64,000 nucleotides of DNA from assembly GCF_009937975.1 (NCBI RefSeq), contig NZ_AP018442.1:111364-175363 (forward strand). The letters run 5' to 3'. Position numbers and translations under genes: made by a program. This document shows positions 30,401 to 45,400 of this stretch, piece after piece. The notes under the pieces were generated by a model. The model made no database searches and was not told the origin of the DNA. It saw only the letters and a program-made list of their open reading frames with translations. Position 1 is the stretch's first letter. The number at the start of each line of letters is the position of its first letter. This stretch comes from Undibacterium sp. YM2. GTDB lineage: Bacteria > Pseudomonadota > Gammaproteobacteria > Burkholderiales > Burkholderiaceae_D.

Positions 30401-33400
30401 TACCGGTGCCGCCTGGTACTCTGATGGTAGAAGCAATTTCGCTTTCACGGATGATGTAGCTTAAATTGACGCCGTCTGGATTGATGTTACCTGCCCAGCT
30501 ACCAGAAGTTGGTGTATTGGGCGCTCCTGCCGGGGCAACCCAATTCACAACAGAGCCCAGGTTGGCTGTAATTTGCCCGGTAATTATCGTGTTGTCTGCG
30601 TGGTAGCCAATTTGCTGGCCCTTATCAGTACCACCCAATGTGCGTGCCAGTATCAAACGACCAGAACTATCATATTGATAACCTATCGTTGTGCTGCCAA
30701 TGAGGGTTTTGCCACTTACCTGGGTAATTTTTCCTTCTGCATTGCGCAGGAAGTTGATGCGGTCATTGTTATTGAAAGCACCGTTGGCGCTGATCAAGGC
30801 GACACCTGCATCGCTGACTTGCCATTGCTGGCCGTCTTTAAAATCAATATGCTGGATTTTGCCGTTAACATCAAGCTGATAGCGTGTGCCGTCCGGCCCG
30901 GTCAACGTATAGGCCTGTGGCTGCCAAGGCAAACCATTTTCCAGACCATACAGCAACTGACCTTGACGCTGCAAAACAACCTGCCCATTTTCAAACCCAT
31001 TTTGGGCATAGGTGGTGGTTGCTTCCAGAGTCCAACCCTGAGCATTGCTGAATACCGGGTGCAGCACGCGCGGTGCATTGCTGACGGTATTACCAGACCT
31101 CAGGGTCTCAGCACTGGTGCCCAGTGTGAAGCTCAGGTATTGGCTGGCTGCGCTGGCCGTGTCCAGGCTACCCGGCATTTGCAGCCATACACGGGCACCT
31201 TCACGCCATGGTGAGGCTGCGCCGTTAAGATCAGTATTGAGTTGATCATGAGTCAGTTGAGTATCAAGGATGCCCAGTGACCAGTTACCCAGGTCATTCA
31301 CCGTGTTTTGACCTGCGACCTGATTCAGACTGCGATTAAGCGCAAGGCTATGTTGCCCCAGTTGGAAAACGGCATCACTGGTATTCGCTTGCGACAGTGT
31401 TTTCTGTGCAGAGTCAATGATGATGCGGCTATTGATTTCTGTGGTTTTACCTGACAAATCCCAGGCTGTTAGACGCAACTGATAGACGCCGTTGATGAAT
31501 TGTGCAGGGTCCAGTGTTGTCAGGTCCAACTGCGCATTGAGCGATTGTGCTGTTGTGTCTGCACCGGCCAGTGTGGTCCAGGCTGTTGTAGTTTGATTTG
31601 CTGCATTCGCGCTTGCAGGTGCGATTTGCAATTGCCAGCCCATGAGCTGGACATCGCTGATGTGGGCCTGTATGAGCTTGGCTTGCGTCATGCTGACAGG
31701 TGCTGTGTTGTCGCCCTGCAGTGCGCCACCCCAGCTCACGACTGGCGCGCTGGTGTCTTGCGGATCGCGTACCAACAGGGTCCTGGTATAGACCTTGCTG
31801 AAACCGTCGACGTCGCTGGCGGTGATTTGCAACTCGACCAGCCCCGGTTGAGTTGGTGCGAGTTTGGCGCGGCCACTGGCGTCAAGGCTGACATCGCTCC
31901 AGGCTGTCCAGCCTGTATGGTCTGGTGTTTGGATACGCATTTGCGTGCGTATCTGGCTGATGTCGGAGTAGCTTGTCGCACGGACAGTTGCCAGCACGGT
32001 TTGGCCTGGCAATACCGGTGTAGCTGGCGTCAGGTCAACCAAGACATCTGGCTGGTTGGCAGTAGCGTCAGCCACAACGCGCAAGGTGAAACTTTGCATT
32101 GTGCTCGTCTGGCCATCGCTGATGCGGGCGGTGACGGTTCTGTCACCGATCTGCCCGGCACTTGGTACCCAGTGCAACTGGCCGGTTTGTGCATCGTAAC
32201 TTGCGCCTTCCGGCAGGTTATCGAAGGCGACTGTCAGTGCCTGTGTTTGCGCCTGGCCGTCAGCATCGGCAATGCGAATAACATTGCTGCCTGCATTAAC
32301 GGCAGACGGATTGCCACCACGGACTACTGGCAGGGTAAACGCCTGGCCCACGACCATGGCGTGGTTGCTGGCCCAGACTTGTGGAGCACGGTTAGCATCC
32401 ATTACCCTGACCTGAACGGTAGAGATGGTGGTGGTTTTGCCGTCAGTCACGGCAAAACGGAAGTTGAATGCCTGGTCTTTGCCGTTAAGGTTGTTGACGG
32501 TGTCGTAGTCTGGTGTCCATTCAAAATAGCGGTTTTGCGGATCAAAATTGACACCTACCGGTGTGTTTTCATCGCGCAGCAGGCTGACAGTGGTGATGTC
32601 GCCATCAATATCAAAGTCATGCAAGGAGAAGGACAGGGTATCGCCTTCTCTTACCAGTTGCAGTGGTGTCTGCAATATTTTTGGTGCGAGATTGACGTTG
32701 GCTACGTTGATGGTCAGTTGGTGTTCTGCATAGGACGGTCCATCGGTTGCGCGGATGACCAGCTTGTATGTGCCATTTGGCGATGCTGCGGTCGATTTTT
32801 GTGCTGCCAGCATGTCTGGTGTCCAGCTCAGGGTCAGGCGGGTCTGGCCATTGCTGCCTGGCTGGGCTTGCATGCTCATGCCTTCTGGCATGCCATTGAC
32901 GGTCCAGTTCATGGCATCAAAGTCGCTGTCCCTGACCAGCAGGGTGACGCTCATGGGTACACCTTCGCTGGCATTGACACTACTGCCTGCAACATTGGTG
33001 CTGCTCAGCTGTGCGCCACTGGCTTGTACGTCCAGCACTTCAGGCGCACTGTTGGAGGTACGCACGACGATGCGCAGGTCGGTGATGACGGTATTGGGCT
33101 TTGCCACAAAGTCTTCTGGCAGGGTGATGCCGCTGTTGGCAGGTGGCAAACCGCTGTCGCTCACTTCAAGACTGATGTCATGGCCGCCGAGCTGTGCTGC
33201 GGTGGGTGTCCAGACCAGCCAGGCCTGGCCGTATTGGGCGTCACGGACGATGCGGGCACCTTCTGGCAAGCCTTGGGCGCCTATGCTCAGGGCGTCCTGG
33301 TCTGCATCACTGATGTTGATCGGGATGCGCAGTTCTTGCCCGACAACGGCAACGGAGCGCGGGGCGACGGTCACGACTGGTGGTTCGGTCAGGCTGGTGG

Positions 33401-36400
33401 CGGACAGAACGAAGCTGGTGCTGGTTGCCATGGCTTTGTTGATGTCGCCGCCACCATCGTTGGTTGCGGTAACGGTGATGGCATAGTCCTGGCGCGTATT
33501 AGCCCCAGGAGCAAAGTGCAACACTGCCCTGGCGTTGCTGCCGGTGCCAACTTGTGTGAAGGTGGCAAAGCGAGGCAAGCCAGTCACGGACAAGGTGACG
33601 GCCTGACCACTTGGGTCAACTGCGCTGATAGGGATATCCAGCGTGCTGCCCTCGGCAACGGAGGCATTGGTGATGGTGCCAAGGACAGGTGCACGATAGC
33701 CTTTTTCAACAACAACAGGAATGGTGATCTGGCTGCTGGCTTTTACGCCTGTACCGTCACCATCGTCAGTTGCAGTAACGACGATCTGGTAAGTACCTGC
33801 CTGGGTATAGGTCGGAGTCCAGATGATTTGCAGTGTATCTTCATCAAAGCTTGCGCCTTGAGGGAGACCTGAAACGACGTAGCGTACGCTGGACGTGCCG
33901 ACACCACCGTCGGCTACGCCTTGCGGTGTAAGACGGATTTTGGGTGCGAAGTCAGGATTATCGGGGTCATAAGCGAATACGCCTACCTGCAGAGGCTGGC
34001 CTTCAATGACGTGCCATGTATCTGTCGGGGCGAATTCTGGTGCGCCATTGGCGTTCAGGACATTGAAGCTAAAGTCTTGTGTTGTACTTGTAAATTGTAT
34101 CTCTTCGCCGCTCGCATCAATGTAGCTTGCACGCAAGGTGATGGGAACAACTATTTTTCCATGTTGGTTATATCCTGGGGTCCAGGACAACCAACCTGTG
34201 TCAGCATTCAGAGTAGCACCGACAGGCAGCCAGGAAGCGTCATAACTGAGTTTGACAGTTGTACCATCAGCCTGACGATAGATATTGGCAGGATCGCCAG
34301 GGCGGTTCTTGAATCCTGGTATTTTCCCAGCCAATTGCACGCCAAAGAGATCACCTTCGCGCAATTGTTGCTGTGCGAGAGGAGTCAGAACAGGTTTTGC
34401 ATATGCCTGATTTACATTGATCGTCAGTTTTTGTACCGTCGTGGTGTTCTCGTCGCTGACAATGACGCTGATTTTATTATAAACACCAGCTTGATCGTAA
34501 CTTGGTGTCCAACTCAGGATACCTGTTGCAGCGTTAAAGCTTGCACCAGCAGGCAAGTTGCGCACGGTAATAGTAAGCGGGTCACCGTTTGCGTCCGACG
34601 CACTGATTGGCAACGCCAATGCCTGTCCTTCGGTCAAGGTAATTACATCGCTGCTATTCACAACAGGCGCAACATTACCACCTGTGACAGGTATGGTGAA
34701 GCGACGAGTTTCCACCCCGCCTCGAGAATCCTGAACACGAATGACCACATCTGTTTCAGCCAGATCACGGGACGTTGGTGTCCAATTAAGAGTCGCAATA
34801 TTGCGATGGCCCGTCGCAGTTGAACTCACTGCCGTATCAGGTGTCAAGGTCAGGCCAGGTGGAGCCTGAACAATTTCCCAGAAAAATTGGGTGCCATCTT
34901 CGTCATCCGCTGCCAGGTTTGCAGTCCATGGCATTCCTGGAGTGGCCGCATGGAAATCAGAATAACCATCGTCCCATATCATTTTCAAAGCCAGCAATTC
35001 GCTTGCTGGCAGATCCGCAGGCAGGTGCAATGCATTAAGCAAGCCAGCGTCTGTATCGACGTCATTAGTATCCGTGTTATCCAGCAAATCGCGCAAAGCT
35101 GTCTCATCTGCCAGATGCATGCGCGACAGCAATGACGACATCGCTGCAGGATCTACGGTTATCGATAATGCTGGCGGCACGTTTTGATAAGGTAATGCAT
35201 ACACATTATGGGCTGCGTCAAATTTGACCACTTGCCCATTTGTGTCGGTACTTACCAGTCCATTCATGGGTTTGACGGTGACGGTCTGATTGCTCAAGGT
35301 TTCACCAACTTTGAGTTTATTACCGTGAGACGCCAGAATAGAACTCAAATCAATACGCCACAATCCTGCTTGTTGCCCAGCGCCTGCAGTAGCGTTATTG
35401 ATTGCGCCTCCAAAATACTGGCCTGGGTCAACCATCAGGCTTAGTGGCGCATGCAAATCGTCCAGGCCAGTGTTGGTGATGCTGATGTCATAGCTGATTT
35501 CACCGGTGGCATGGTTGGCGCGAGTGTTGTTGAAGCTCAGTTTCACATTACTGCTGAAGTTCATCAGTGTCGTGAAATTGCTGACATAGCCTTGCTCCAT
35601 CGCTACTTGATTGGCACTGCGTATTTTATTGGAGACCAGCAAACTCCAGCTACCGGCTGGCAAGTCTGGCAAAGTCAGTATTGCTGAACGAGTAGCGGCG
35701 TTCCATGTCACCTTGTTAGGGTGGAAATTAAAATTACCGTCAGCACGCGTAGAAACCAGGCTGTAGTTCCAGGTATTGGTGACACTGGCCAGGTCAGCCG
35801 TAGCATCGCCGGTCATGTCAGTCCACATGGCCTGATCAAAGTTGATGGCGACCTGATTCAGTGGCAGAGGCAACATCGCCCCATCGGGGATGGTGCTGGC
35901 CAGGATGTGTGGTGGCTTGATCGGTGAGAGTTCATCGATATGGCCGGTCTGGGCGACCAGGATGCGGCCATCTGCGGTGGTGACGATGGCTTCACCCTTG
36001 CTGCCGCCATTGGCGACTTGCAAGACGCGGTGCGAGGCCAGTTCTATCATCCAGACGCCGGCTGTATGCGCTGTGGTGGTGGCATCCGTAGTCGGCCTTT
36101 GGGCCGGGCTGCTGGAGGCCAGCAAGAGGCCTGCCAGTGGCGAACCTGCCTTGCCGAAGCTGATGCTGTCGATGATGCCTGCAATGCGGTATTCCAGCTG
36201 TGCCCTGCCCTTTTCTCGGCCGGACATGGGGAAGCTGATGATGTCGGTAGTGGCAATCGGTGAGGCGGTATTGATGTCGCCACCGGTCCAGCGCACGCCC
36301 CACAGGCGGCCATCTGTACCGAAGGCGAGGTCATTGACGCGGTTGTTGGAGAAATGGCTCCAGGCTCTGCCATTGGCGGCCTGGGGATTGTAGATTTCTA

Positions 36401-39400
36401 TGCCATTGCTGGAAGAGACATAGATGACACCACTGTCTGGATCAATCGCCAGCGCTTGCGTCAGGGCGATACCGCCCGGCCCGCTCTGGCGGGCAATGAC
36501 AGACCCACTATGGGCGTCGAGCAGTAAAAGCTCATTGCCGGTCATGACCCACAACTGGCCTAGTTTGTCGACGGCCATGTCGAGCACGGGCTCGTTCAGG
36601 GTGAACAGTGGCGTGACATTGTGGCCACCATCCTTGCCATAGGCAAACAGCTGGTTGCGCTGGCTGCCGGCGCTGGCGAGGATGCTGCCATCAGGCAGTT
36701 GCACCATGGCCATGGCACCGATCTCACCCTGGCTGCTGCCAAAGCCGTCGGCAAAGGCGCGCAGGGTCATGGGGGCGATCACGCTTTGCAGGTCAACCTG
36801 TTGTGCAGGAGCGACCTGGCCTGGCAAGGCTTGTGTGGCGGACTGGAAGATGTCATTGCTGACATAGGTGCGGTCAGTGCTGGCGGCTGGCAATTCTGCC
36901 GTGCCTTGCAGGGCCTGGTTGTTGCCGAGATTGGCGCTGCCGCCATCGTCTGGCAGGACGGCATTGGCAATGTTCGCTGCTTCGCGGTTACCGGCATTGT
37001 CGGTGGCGGCGGCCAGGAATTCATAGACATGCCCGGCTTTGCCGGTAAATACGGCCTGGCCTTCTGCGGTGCTGACCTGTTTTTGCCAGATATGGAAGTC
37101 ACCACCGTCTTCGGACACATAGACGGTGACGCTCTTGACGCCGCTGGCATCATCCATTGCCTGCCATTTGACGCTGTAGACCGGTGCGCCAGTATTGTCA
37201 GGGGCGAGGGTGCTGGCGTTCAGAGTGGTTTGCGGGGCACTGGCGTCAAGCGTGTAGCCGATATGGCTGCTTTCTGTCGGTGGCATGCCGTCGAACCAGA
37301 TGGTGGCGCTGGCGTCTACCTTGCTGCCGGTAGTGGCCTTGTTGCTGGCCTGGACTACGTAGCTCACAAAGCCGGTGATGCTCTTGCCGCCATCGTTCTT
37401 TTGCGGGATCAGCAAACCACGCAGCGGGTCATTGAGGACTTCGCCAGTGTTGGGGTCGATCGCCTGCAGCAACCATGTGGTGGTGTAGGTTTCTGCATCG
37501 ATACCGGCGCTGACGCGCAGGATGAAGCCTTTGCTGCCGACCAGGTTGATGTCACCCTGGAAGTTGGCACGGTTGTCAGGGATATGAACGTTGATATCGC
37601 CCAGTTTCAGGTCACCCAGGCGCAGGGTGCGTGGGTCGAGATTGCTGTCGAGCTTGGTGACCAGCCTGACTTGGCCGAGGGCGTGGTCGGTGTTGTTTTC
37701 AAAGTTGAGGGTGTAGGGCAAATCAACCCGGGCCGGTACATAGGCAATACCTTGACTATTAGGCAACACTTGTGGGCCACTGATGGCGATGGTCTTCTGG
37801 TCCGGGGCGGCCTGGGTGGCAGCCTGGCTCAGGAACTGGCTGAGGTTGATGGCTTGCGGGCCGACGGCACGGAACTTGTCATCCAGCAGGCCCAGGTGGC
37901 GCAGGTATTCCAGTTCTGCACGGGCACCGGTGAAGACATTGAAGTTGATGAAGTGGGTATCATGCGCGGCATTGGCCTGGTAATCGGCCATGTTGGGGGC
38001 AACGGGTACCGGGCTCAATACTTCTGCACCATCGTTGGTGTAGCGTTTTTCGTAATACTCAATGGCGGCAGTTTTTGCCTGGGGGTCGCCAACATAACGG
38101 GCGGTATCGCCATACCATTGCTGTACCTTGCTGAAGAAGGCCAGGACGCTTGCCTGGGTCTTGTACAGCTCACCTGCACGGCCCAGCAGTATGCCGGTAG
38201 CCAGGGTGGCATTGAGGCTCAGTACCTGGGCACTGTTGCGGATAGGTGGCGCCTGGTCAACCGGGCGCAGGGCACCTGCGGCTTCAAGCGCAGCCAGCCA
38301 GCCTTTGGTCCATTGATCGGCATCGGCTGCCAGCACTTGCAGGCTGGAGCCGGCCGTGCTGTCGGCCAGGATGGCCTTGCGTAACTGCAGTGCGTAGGCG
38401 CTTTGCTCGGCGATGAATTCGTCGCGCGTGATCGGCGTTGCGGTACCAAAGACATTGAAGCGGAAGGCCTTGGACAAGATTTCTTCCTTGCTCAGGCGGA
38501 CTTCCGGGTCGGTAGACAGGAAGCGGCGGGCCAGGCCAACCGAAATCTTGTCGAGGTCTGCCGGGCCATTACTGAGCAGGCCAACGGCTTTCCAATCTGG
38601 ATGAATCTGGTAGAGCTTGGTGCGCAGGCCTTCAAAGTCACCGGCTTCCCATTCGGCGAGACCAGGGTAGGTCTGGATACTGAAGGTGGCACTGACCATA
38701 CCATTGGCAGCGACATCGAAGGCATAGCCCGGTGTCAGGTTAAAGCCATTGGTATTGACGGCGCCGTCGAGAGATGCCCATGGAACATCCGGACGTTTGG
38801 TGCCGTCGACAGGGGTGCTGCCATAGGTCTGGGTATTGGCGATATCAGGCGTGATCTGGCCAGAAGGTGCGCCGCCGACATTGGAGGTGTAGGTGGCATA
38901 GGGCAGGCCCAGTTGCTGCAACAGCTCTTCGGTATTGCCAAGATTGGTGGCACCGAGATTAAAGCGTACATAGGGTGTATCGACATTGGTCAGGCTTTGC
39001 AGGGCAACGCTGTAGCTGGCACTGCCGCCAGCCTGTATGCCTTGTGTACCGCCTATGCCGATGGTGACATCGGGATCGACCATGCGGTCAACGACGTAGC
39101 GATAGCTTTCGGTGACGGTTTGCCCATCGGGGTTGATGACTTGCAAATCGTAAAGGCCATGCGGCACGTTTTGCAGGTTGAAGATGGCGCGGATGTGGGT
39201 GGCATCAAGCACTTGCCAGCGGTCTGGCTGCAATTCAAATACACCAGGGCGTGAGAGCTTGACCAGGGCACCGGCCTTGAACTGGGCACCCTGGATATCC
39301 ATGGTGACCCAGCGGTGACCATCGTCACCGCTACCGCCGATATCAGGGGTGATGCCGGTGATGGCCAAAGGCATGAGGTCAGCACGAACCATGACCGGCG

Positions 39401-42400
39401 TGGCGGCCGGGGACTGGCGGCCACGAATGAGGACGTAGTAATCCCCTGCCTTGGTATCAGCGATGATGGCTTGCTGGTCTGGTGAAGTGGCAATATCGTA
39501 GGCGGCATCGTAGTTATAACCACTAGGGATATCGCCATAGCGGATAAAGACTTCATTGGCACCGCTGGTGGCGGCAGAGTCAAGCAGCACACGCAGGGTC
39601 TGGTGGGCCGCCACGCTGACTTTGAACAATTGCGATTGTCCGGTAGACAGGGTGGTGTTGAATGGCGTTGCCAATGTCAGTGAAGGCACGGTGATATTGA
39701 GCGTACCGCCAGCAGCATTGAGGTTATTGAGTTTGCCCTGTGGCAGGTGAATGCCATTGGCGTCATAACTGGTGGTGCCTTCAAAGACCTGGTTGTAAAT
39801 ATCAGGACGGACGACGACATGCCAGGCACCGTCTTTCAAAGGCGGCAGTGTAGCAGTCAGTTTGCCGGAATAGGCAGCACGGCCTGCCAGGTCACCACTA
39901 TGATCCACTTTGCCGAGCAGGATGTCACCGACATCCCACTGGTTGTCTGAAGACAGGTAGATGGCATCAGTCCAGTTGCCAAAGGCGGGGTTGTCTGAGG
40001 CGTTTTCTATGGTGTAGCTGATTTCCACACTGGCACCGACCTGGCCTGCCGTTGGTACGGTCACACTGGAGAGTACCAGGTCGGCCGGTGGTGGTGTGAC
40101 GATCAGCAGAGGTACGTCACTGGCGGTGACATTGTTTTCTTTGTTGCTTTCAAAAACTTTGCCGCCGTAACCGGAGCCCATGACTTTGTCTGGATCGGTA
40201 ACGACGAAGACGTAGTAGGAGCCGCTCATATCGGCCGGGGCCTTGAAGCTCATGGAGGCATCATACCTGGCACCTGCCGGCAACCCGGTGTTGTGATCAA
40301 CATAGCCGAGGAACTTGTCGTTCTTGAGGTCAAGATTGCGGTCTTTGGACAGGTAGATGAGGTCGCGCCACTGGCTTTGATCTGCCGGGGTTTTACCACC
40401 CTGGTTCAGAACCTGGTATTTGACGCTGAATTCCTGACCTGCATTGACGGACTCAGGAATCTCAACCTTGCTGACCACCAGGTCAGGTGGCGTTGCCAGG
40501 GAAATAGGCAAGGCGATGCTGGCGACGTTGTTGCCATCATCCTTGAATTCATTGACGGCACCACTTGCGCCGAAGTTCGACTGCAGGACATCCAGATTAG
40601 CGCGTATGCTGCTGACAGGCTGGTACTCTTTATCAACGAAGCTCTTGGTAATTTCCGTATCTGTCTTGACGATCAGGCGGAAGTTGCCACTGATGGAGGT
40701 AGGCAGGACGAAGGTTGCGGATTGGGTATAGGACTCGCCTTTTTGCAGATAGCGTGGTTCGCCTTTTTCATCGAGCAGACTGACCACGGCGACGCGCAGG
40801 CCGCTCTCTATCGGATTGCCCCGGTCTACCAGCGGCGTATCCGTATCATCAAGCCCGTCGTCACGCGAGAGGTAAATGCCATCCAGCCACTGTGCGACAC
40901 GGGTGGCGCGGCCACCCTGGTTTTTGACTGTCCAGGTGACGGTAATTTCATCGCCAGACTGAGGGTTAGGCTTGGACAGCTTGATTTCTTCGACATGCAG
41001 GTCAGGTTCCTTGTAGTGGATGTTCAGGGAGCCCTGGCCTATGTTGTTCTTGTTGTTGATACCCTCAAATACGGAAGTGTCGTAAATGATAGCCCGCGCA
41101 GAAGTATTGTCTGTCGGGTAGCCTGTGAATCGCTCTACCGCTGCAGCGGAATTGGTGGCCGTCATTTCTTGCTCTGCCTGCAAACCACTCTCGTTGTAGC
41201 GGTGACCGGCATCAGTGATGACGTAAATATAGTATTTACCATCGACACCAGGCGGCAGGGCCAGATTGGCGGTGGTGGTGTAACTCTGACCTGCACCCAG
41301 CGGATTCGTATTTTGATGAACAACTGAGCCTATCAGTGAGCTGTAGCGCGGATCAAACGTGGGCTCAGTGCTGATGAAGATATTATCCAGCCATGCCTTG
41401 GTGCCGCTCCAGACGGCGGCACCTTTATTGGTGACCGTCCAAGTGATGGGTGTCAGTTCGCCTGAATCATTGTCTGCCTGTGTGCTGATGGCAGTGACTT
41501 GCAGATCAGCCGGGGCATTGCTGATCGTGCCTGCTTTGCTGAGCGTGTTATTGCTACGGTCAAATTCCTGGACATAATCAAGATTGGCGGTGGTGTTGGT
41601 TTCAACTACCACGTAGGCACCGGACACCGATGGTGCCAGGCGCACGGTATCACTGACGGTGTATTGTTCACCATTGCCGAGACTGCGTTTTTGCAGGTAA
41701 TCACCGAGCAGCCATTTGACCTTGGCCTTGCTGAGGTCGGCATTGTCGGACAGCCAGACGCGGTCTGCCCAGGTGTCATCGATGGACGAGGCAAGGCTCT
41801 TCACCGTGTAGGTGAAGTTGAAATCGGTCCCTGCCACAATATCCGGGGAGAACTTGAGATCGGTGACGGTCAGGTCGGGTTTGGTGACACCCAACACGGT
41901 GATGGGTCGTGCCTTGTAGTTGTCACTCAAGGGCGTTGACGGGTCATCAGGGTTGATATTGCCAGCCAGGGTATCTTGCGGGATGACATTGTAGGTGTCA
42001 GTCCAGACGGTGATATTGTATTCACCAGACACGACATCGTCGGGGATCTTGACTGTCATGTGGCCAAGGTAGTCGTCATTGACTCCCAGAAGACCGTTAT
42101 GGGCGAACTGCCCCAGCAAGATGTCACCTTTGACGGGGGAAGGCTTGCCTTTGCTCCTGGTCAGCCAGACGGTGTCTGTCCAGCCGGTGATGGTACTGTT
42201 TTCTCCCTGAGCAGCGGCCTCACCCTTGTTGCTGACCTTGTAGTCAACATCAATGGTGGCACCATAACTCGCCTGTGATGGCGCCACCACGTTGCTGGTC
42301 ACCAGATCAGCAAACGGTACGGGGTCGATATGGATTTTCTTGACGCTGATGTTGTTGATTTCATTCGGGTATTCTTCGATCTTGTTATCAACATCCGTCG

Positions 42401-45400
42401 CTACGATGATGTAGGCGTCACCACGATAGCGCAATGGTATGGTGAAGTTGGCTATCTGGCTGGAATAAGAATCGCCGGTAATCAGGGCAGCGGCATTGTC
42501 GATACGGCCCAGCAGTATGGAGTTGGCGTTGATTGCGCCATCGAGTGACAGATAGACGGCATCGGTCCATCGCCCTGAGGTTGGCAGGCCGCCTGTATTG
42601 GTCACGGTGAAACTGACGCCGGCGCTATTGCCGGATTTCAGGGTGCCGATGACATTGATCTGCCCCACATGCAGATCAGGACGAGGTGTCAGTTCGACTT
42701 CCACCTGCCCGCCAGACAAGCTGGTATTGTTAGTACGCGCACTGCCGAATTCATAAATCTGGTCATTGCTGCTGACCTGCCTGAACATCTGGCTATTGGT
42801 GGTGACACGGACACGATAAGCGCCTTCTATGCGCTGTGGCAGGCGGATTTCTTCTTTTCTGGTGTAGCTGATACCCGATTCCAGACCATGGGTGTAATTG
42901 AAGTTACCCAGCAGGATGGCCGGGCCATCACCAGTGACGGGAACCAGTTCTACCGTATCCACCCAGACACCGGCTGCACCGCCCTGTCCGAGGTTTTTAA
43001 CGGTCCAGCTGATCTGGGTAGCCGATCCTTCCTGTGCTTTTGGATCTACGCTGATATCGCTCACTGCCAGGTCGGGTGACCTGCTTAACTGTACGGGAAC
43101 AGCGACTGATGTACCGGTATTGTCGTCGGTATGGATAAATTCAAACGGTCCTTCGGTATGCACGTTGACATAGAAGTTGCCTTCCAGGCCATCGGGGATA
43201 TTGACGTCCAGCTTGCGGGTATAGCTGCCGTCAATACCGAGTTGACCCAGGTGTTTCGAGCGCGCCAGATCATAGCGTGTACCGCTGCCATCGGGGTTGC
43301 TGCTTAACCAGACGGTATCCTGCCATTCGCCACTGTCGGTCACGGCAACGCCGCGATTGGCAACGGTCCAGCTGATGCTGAGTGGACGGCCGCTGTAGGC
43401 CGGCGCCGAGGTGGTCACTGCTTCCACACGCAAATCTGCGTACAGCTTGGGCATGACATCAAGGCTGATGTCTGATTTGCGGACGTTGTTGCTCTCCAGG
43501 GAGTTTTCCCACACCTTGGCATCTTTGTCGGTTTTGACAAAAATGGTGCCATGACGGCTCATGCCATCAGGAAATTGATAAGTCACGCTGCCAGTGTAGC
43601 TGTCACCAAGGGCCAGGCCACCCTCGTGTTCCACGGTACCTAGGACAAGGTCGTCATTATTACCAAAGATATCATCCGCGGAATACACAACGACATCAGT
43701 CCAGGAACCTGTCCTTCCGGCACCGGTGCCCTGATTGGTCACAGTGTAGTTGATGGTGACAGAAGCTGGGTTGGCAACCACCAGGGGAACATGGCTGATG
43801 GACTGTACACTCAGGTCGGCATAGGCATCCAGATCAACATGGATGCCGGTATCACTCTGGTTATTGGCGTTATTGCCGCCCTCGTTGACCTGTGCGTTGG
43901 CATTGGTGACCACGATCAGGCGATAGTCGCCATTGCTGTCAATCGGCAGGCGTACACGCAGGCTGCCGTTGGCGCTGCCCCCTGCCGTGATCAGGGCGTA
44001 GTTGAAGTCACCAAGCTTGATATCATCGGCGTCAAGCTGACCATCACGTGAGAGGTAGACACTGTCGCGTACATTGGCAGCATCTGCCCTGCCCTGGTTG
44101 CGGGTAATCCAGGCTATGCTGACCTCTTCACCACCTTTTAAATTACCGCTGACATTGAGGCTGTCCGCCATCAGATCAGGGCTCACCACGGTGATGCTGG
44201 TGTGACCTATGTTGTCTGTTTCATTGAGTTCGCTGACATAGTTTCCTGCGTCAGCGATGACTTCCAGACGCCATTCACCCACAGGCATGTTGACGATGTT
44301 GACATCAAGCTGTCCGCTATAGGAGTCACCCGCAGCGACTTGCCTGGACGTGCCTGCCGGCCCCGCCAGGTAAATGACCTGCGCCGGATTGGCGATATTC
44401 ACCAGACGGAACTGCTCTTGTGTCCAGGATGCCAGAGGTGCATTACCGACGTTGTCAATGGTGTAGGTCAGTTGAACAGTATTGCCCACTTTCCATTGCG
44501 GCACAGTCGTGATCTTGCTGACCTTCAGGTCAGGTTTGGGTTGGGCCAGGACGGTAACGGGAGTGCTGTCAGAGATATTGTTGTCGCTATGGCCAAGCTC
44601 ATAGGCATTGCCAAAGGCATCGGTTTTGATGAAGAAGTAATAGTTACCTGTCAGGCTTTCTGGCAAGCTGAAATCCAGCGTACTGGTATAGTCATCATGA
44701 ATCCCCAGCGCACCCACGTGGGTGACGGAGCCCAGCGAGATGGCATCGCTTCCCATGACCGGGGTCGCAGAGAGGTAGACCTGATCCACCCAGCGTGAGA
44801 CATCGGTTGCCAGATTGCCCTGGTTGCTGACTTTCCATTCTATGCGTGCAGTGGTGCCGACATGAATTTCTGTCGGCGCCTTGAGGATGACAGGTTGCAA
44901 ATCCGTATAGGTAGGTGCAACGCTGATGATGTCGGACAGACGGAGATTGTCGGCCCGGGTATCTGGCTCTGCAATGACACGGTTGACATCGGCAATGACT
45001 GCGAAACGGTAGTTGCCGGACATACGCGCCGGAATATGCACGGTGGCAGACTGGGTGTAGCTGCCTTTGGCATTGAGTGCTGCTGTACGTTTTACATTGG
45101 CCAGCACGATCTCGCCCGTATTGCCAGCACTGCCATCGCCTGTGAGTATAATACGGTCTATCCAGTTACCAGCGGCGGCAGCATCACCCTCATTGCTGAC
45201 TGTCCAGGTAATCAGGACGTCAGCACCAGAACTGACGCTGGCAGGAACCAGTAAATTGTTGACCTTGAGATTGGCATAGCTATGTTGCGTGATGCTGATC
45301 TGTGCGTTTGCGGTATTGTTGGTCTCGGCATCGCCGGCGACATTGGTTTCAAATATGCTGCCAGCACCCGAGGTGTTGCTGTCTGCAATGACGGTGACAT

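Noticed and set aside
31500..33872. Long plus-strand frame (about 790 codons) opposite the He_PIG-like region
   Set aside because: Cys/His/Trp-rich implausible composition, antisense to a well-supported coding frame.
36621..38384. Plus-strand frame of about 590 codons opposite the giant gene
   Set aside because: Gly/Ala/Val/Asp-rich shadow of the sense codons; no domain recognisable.
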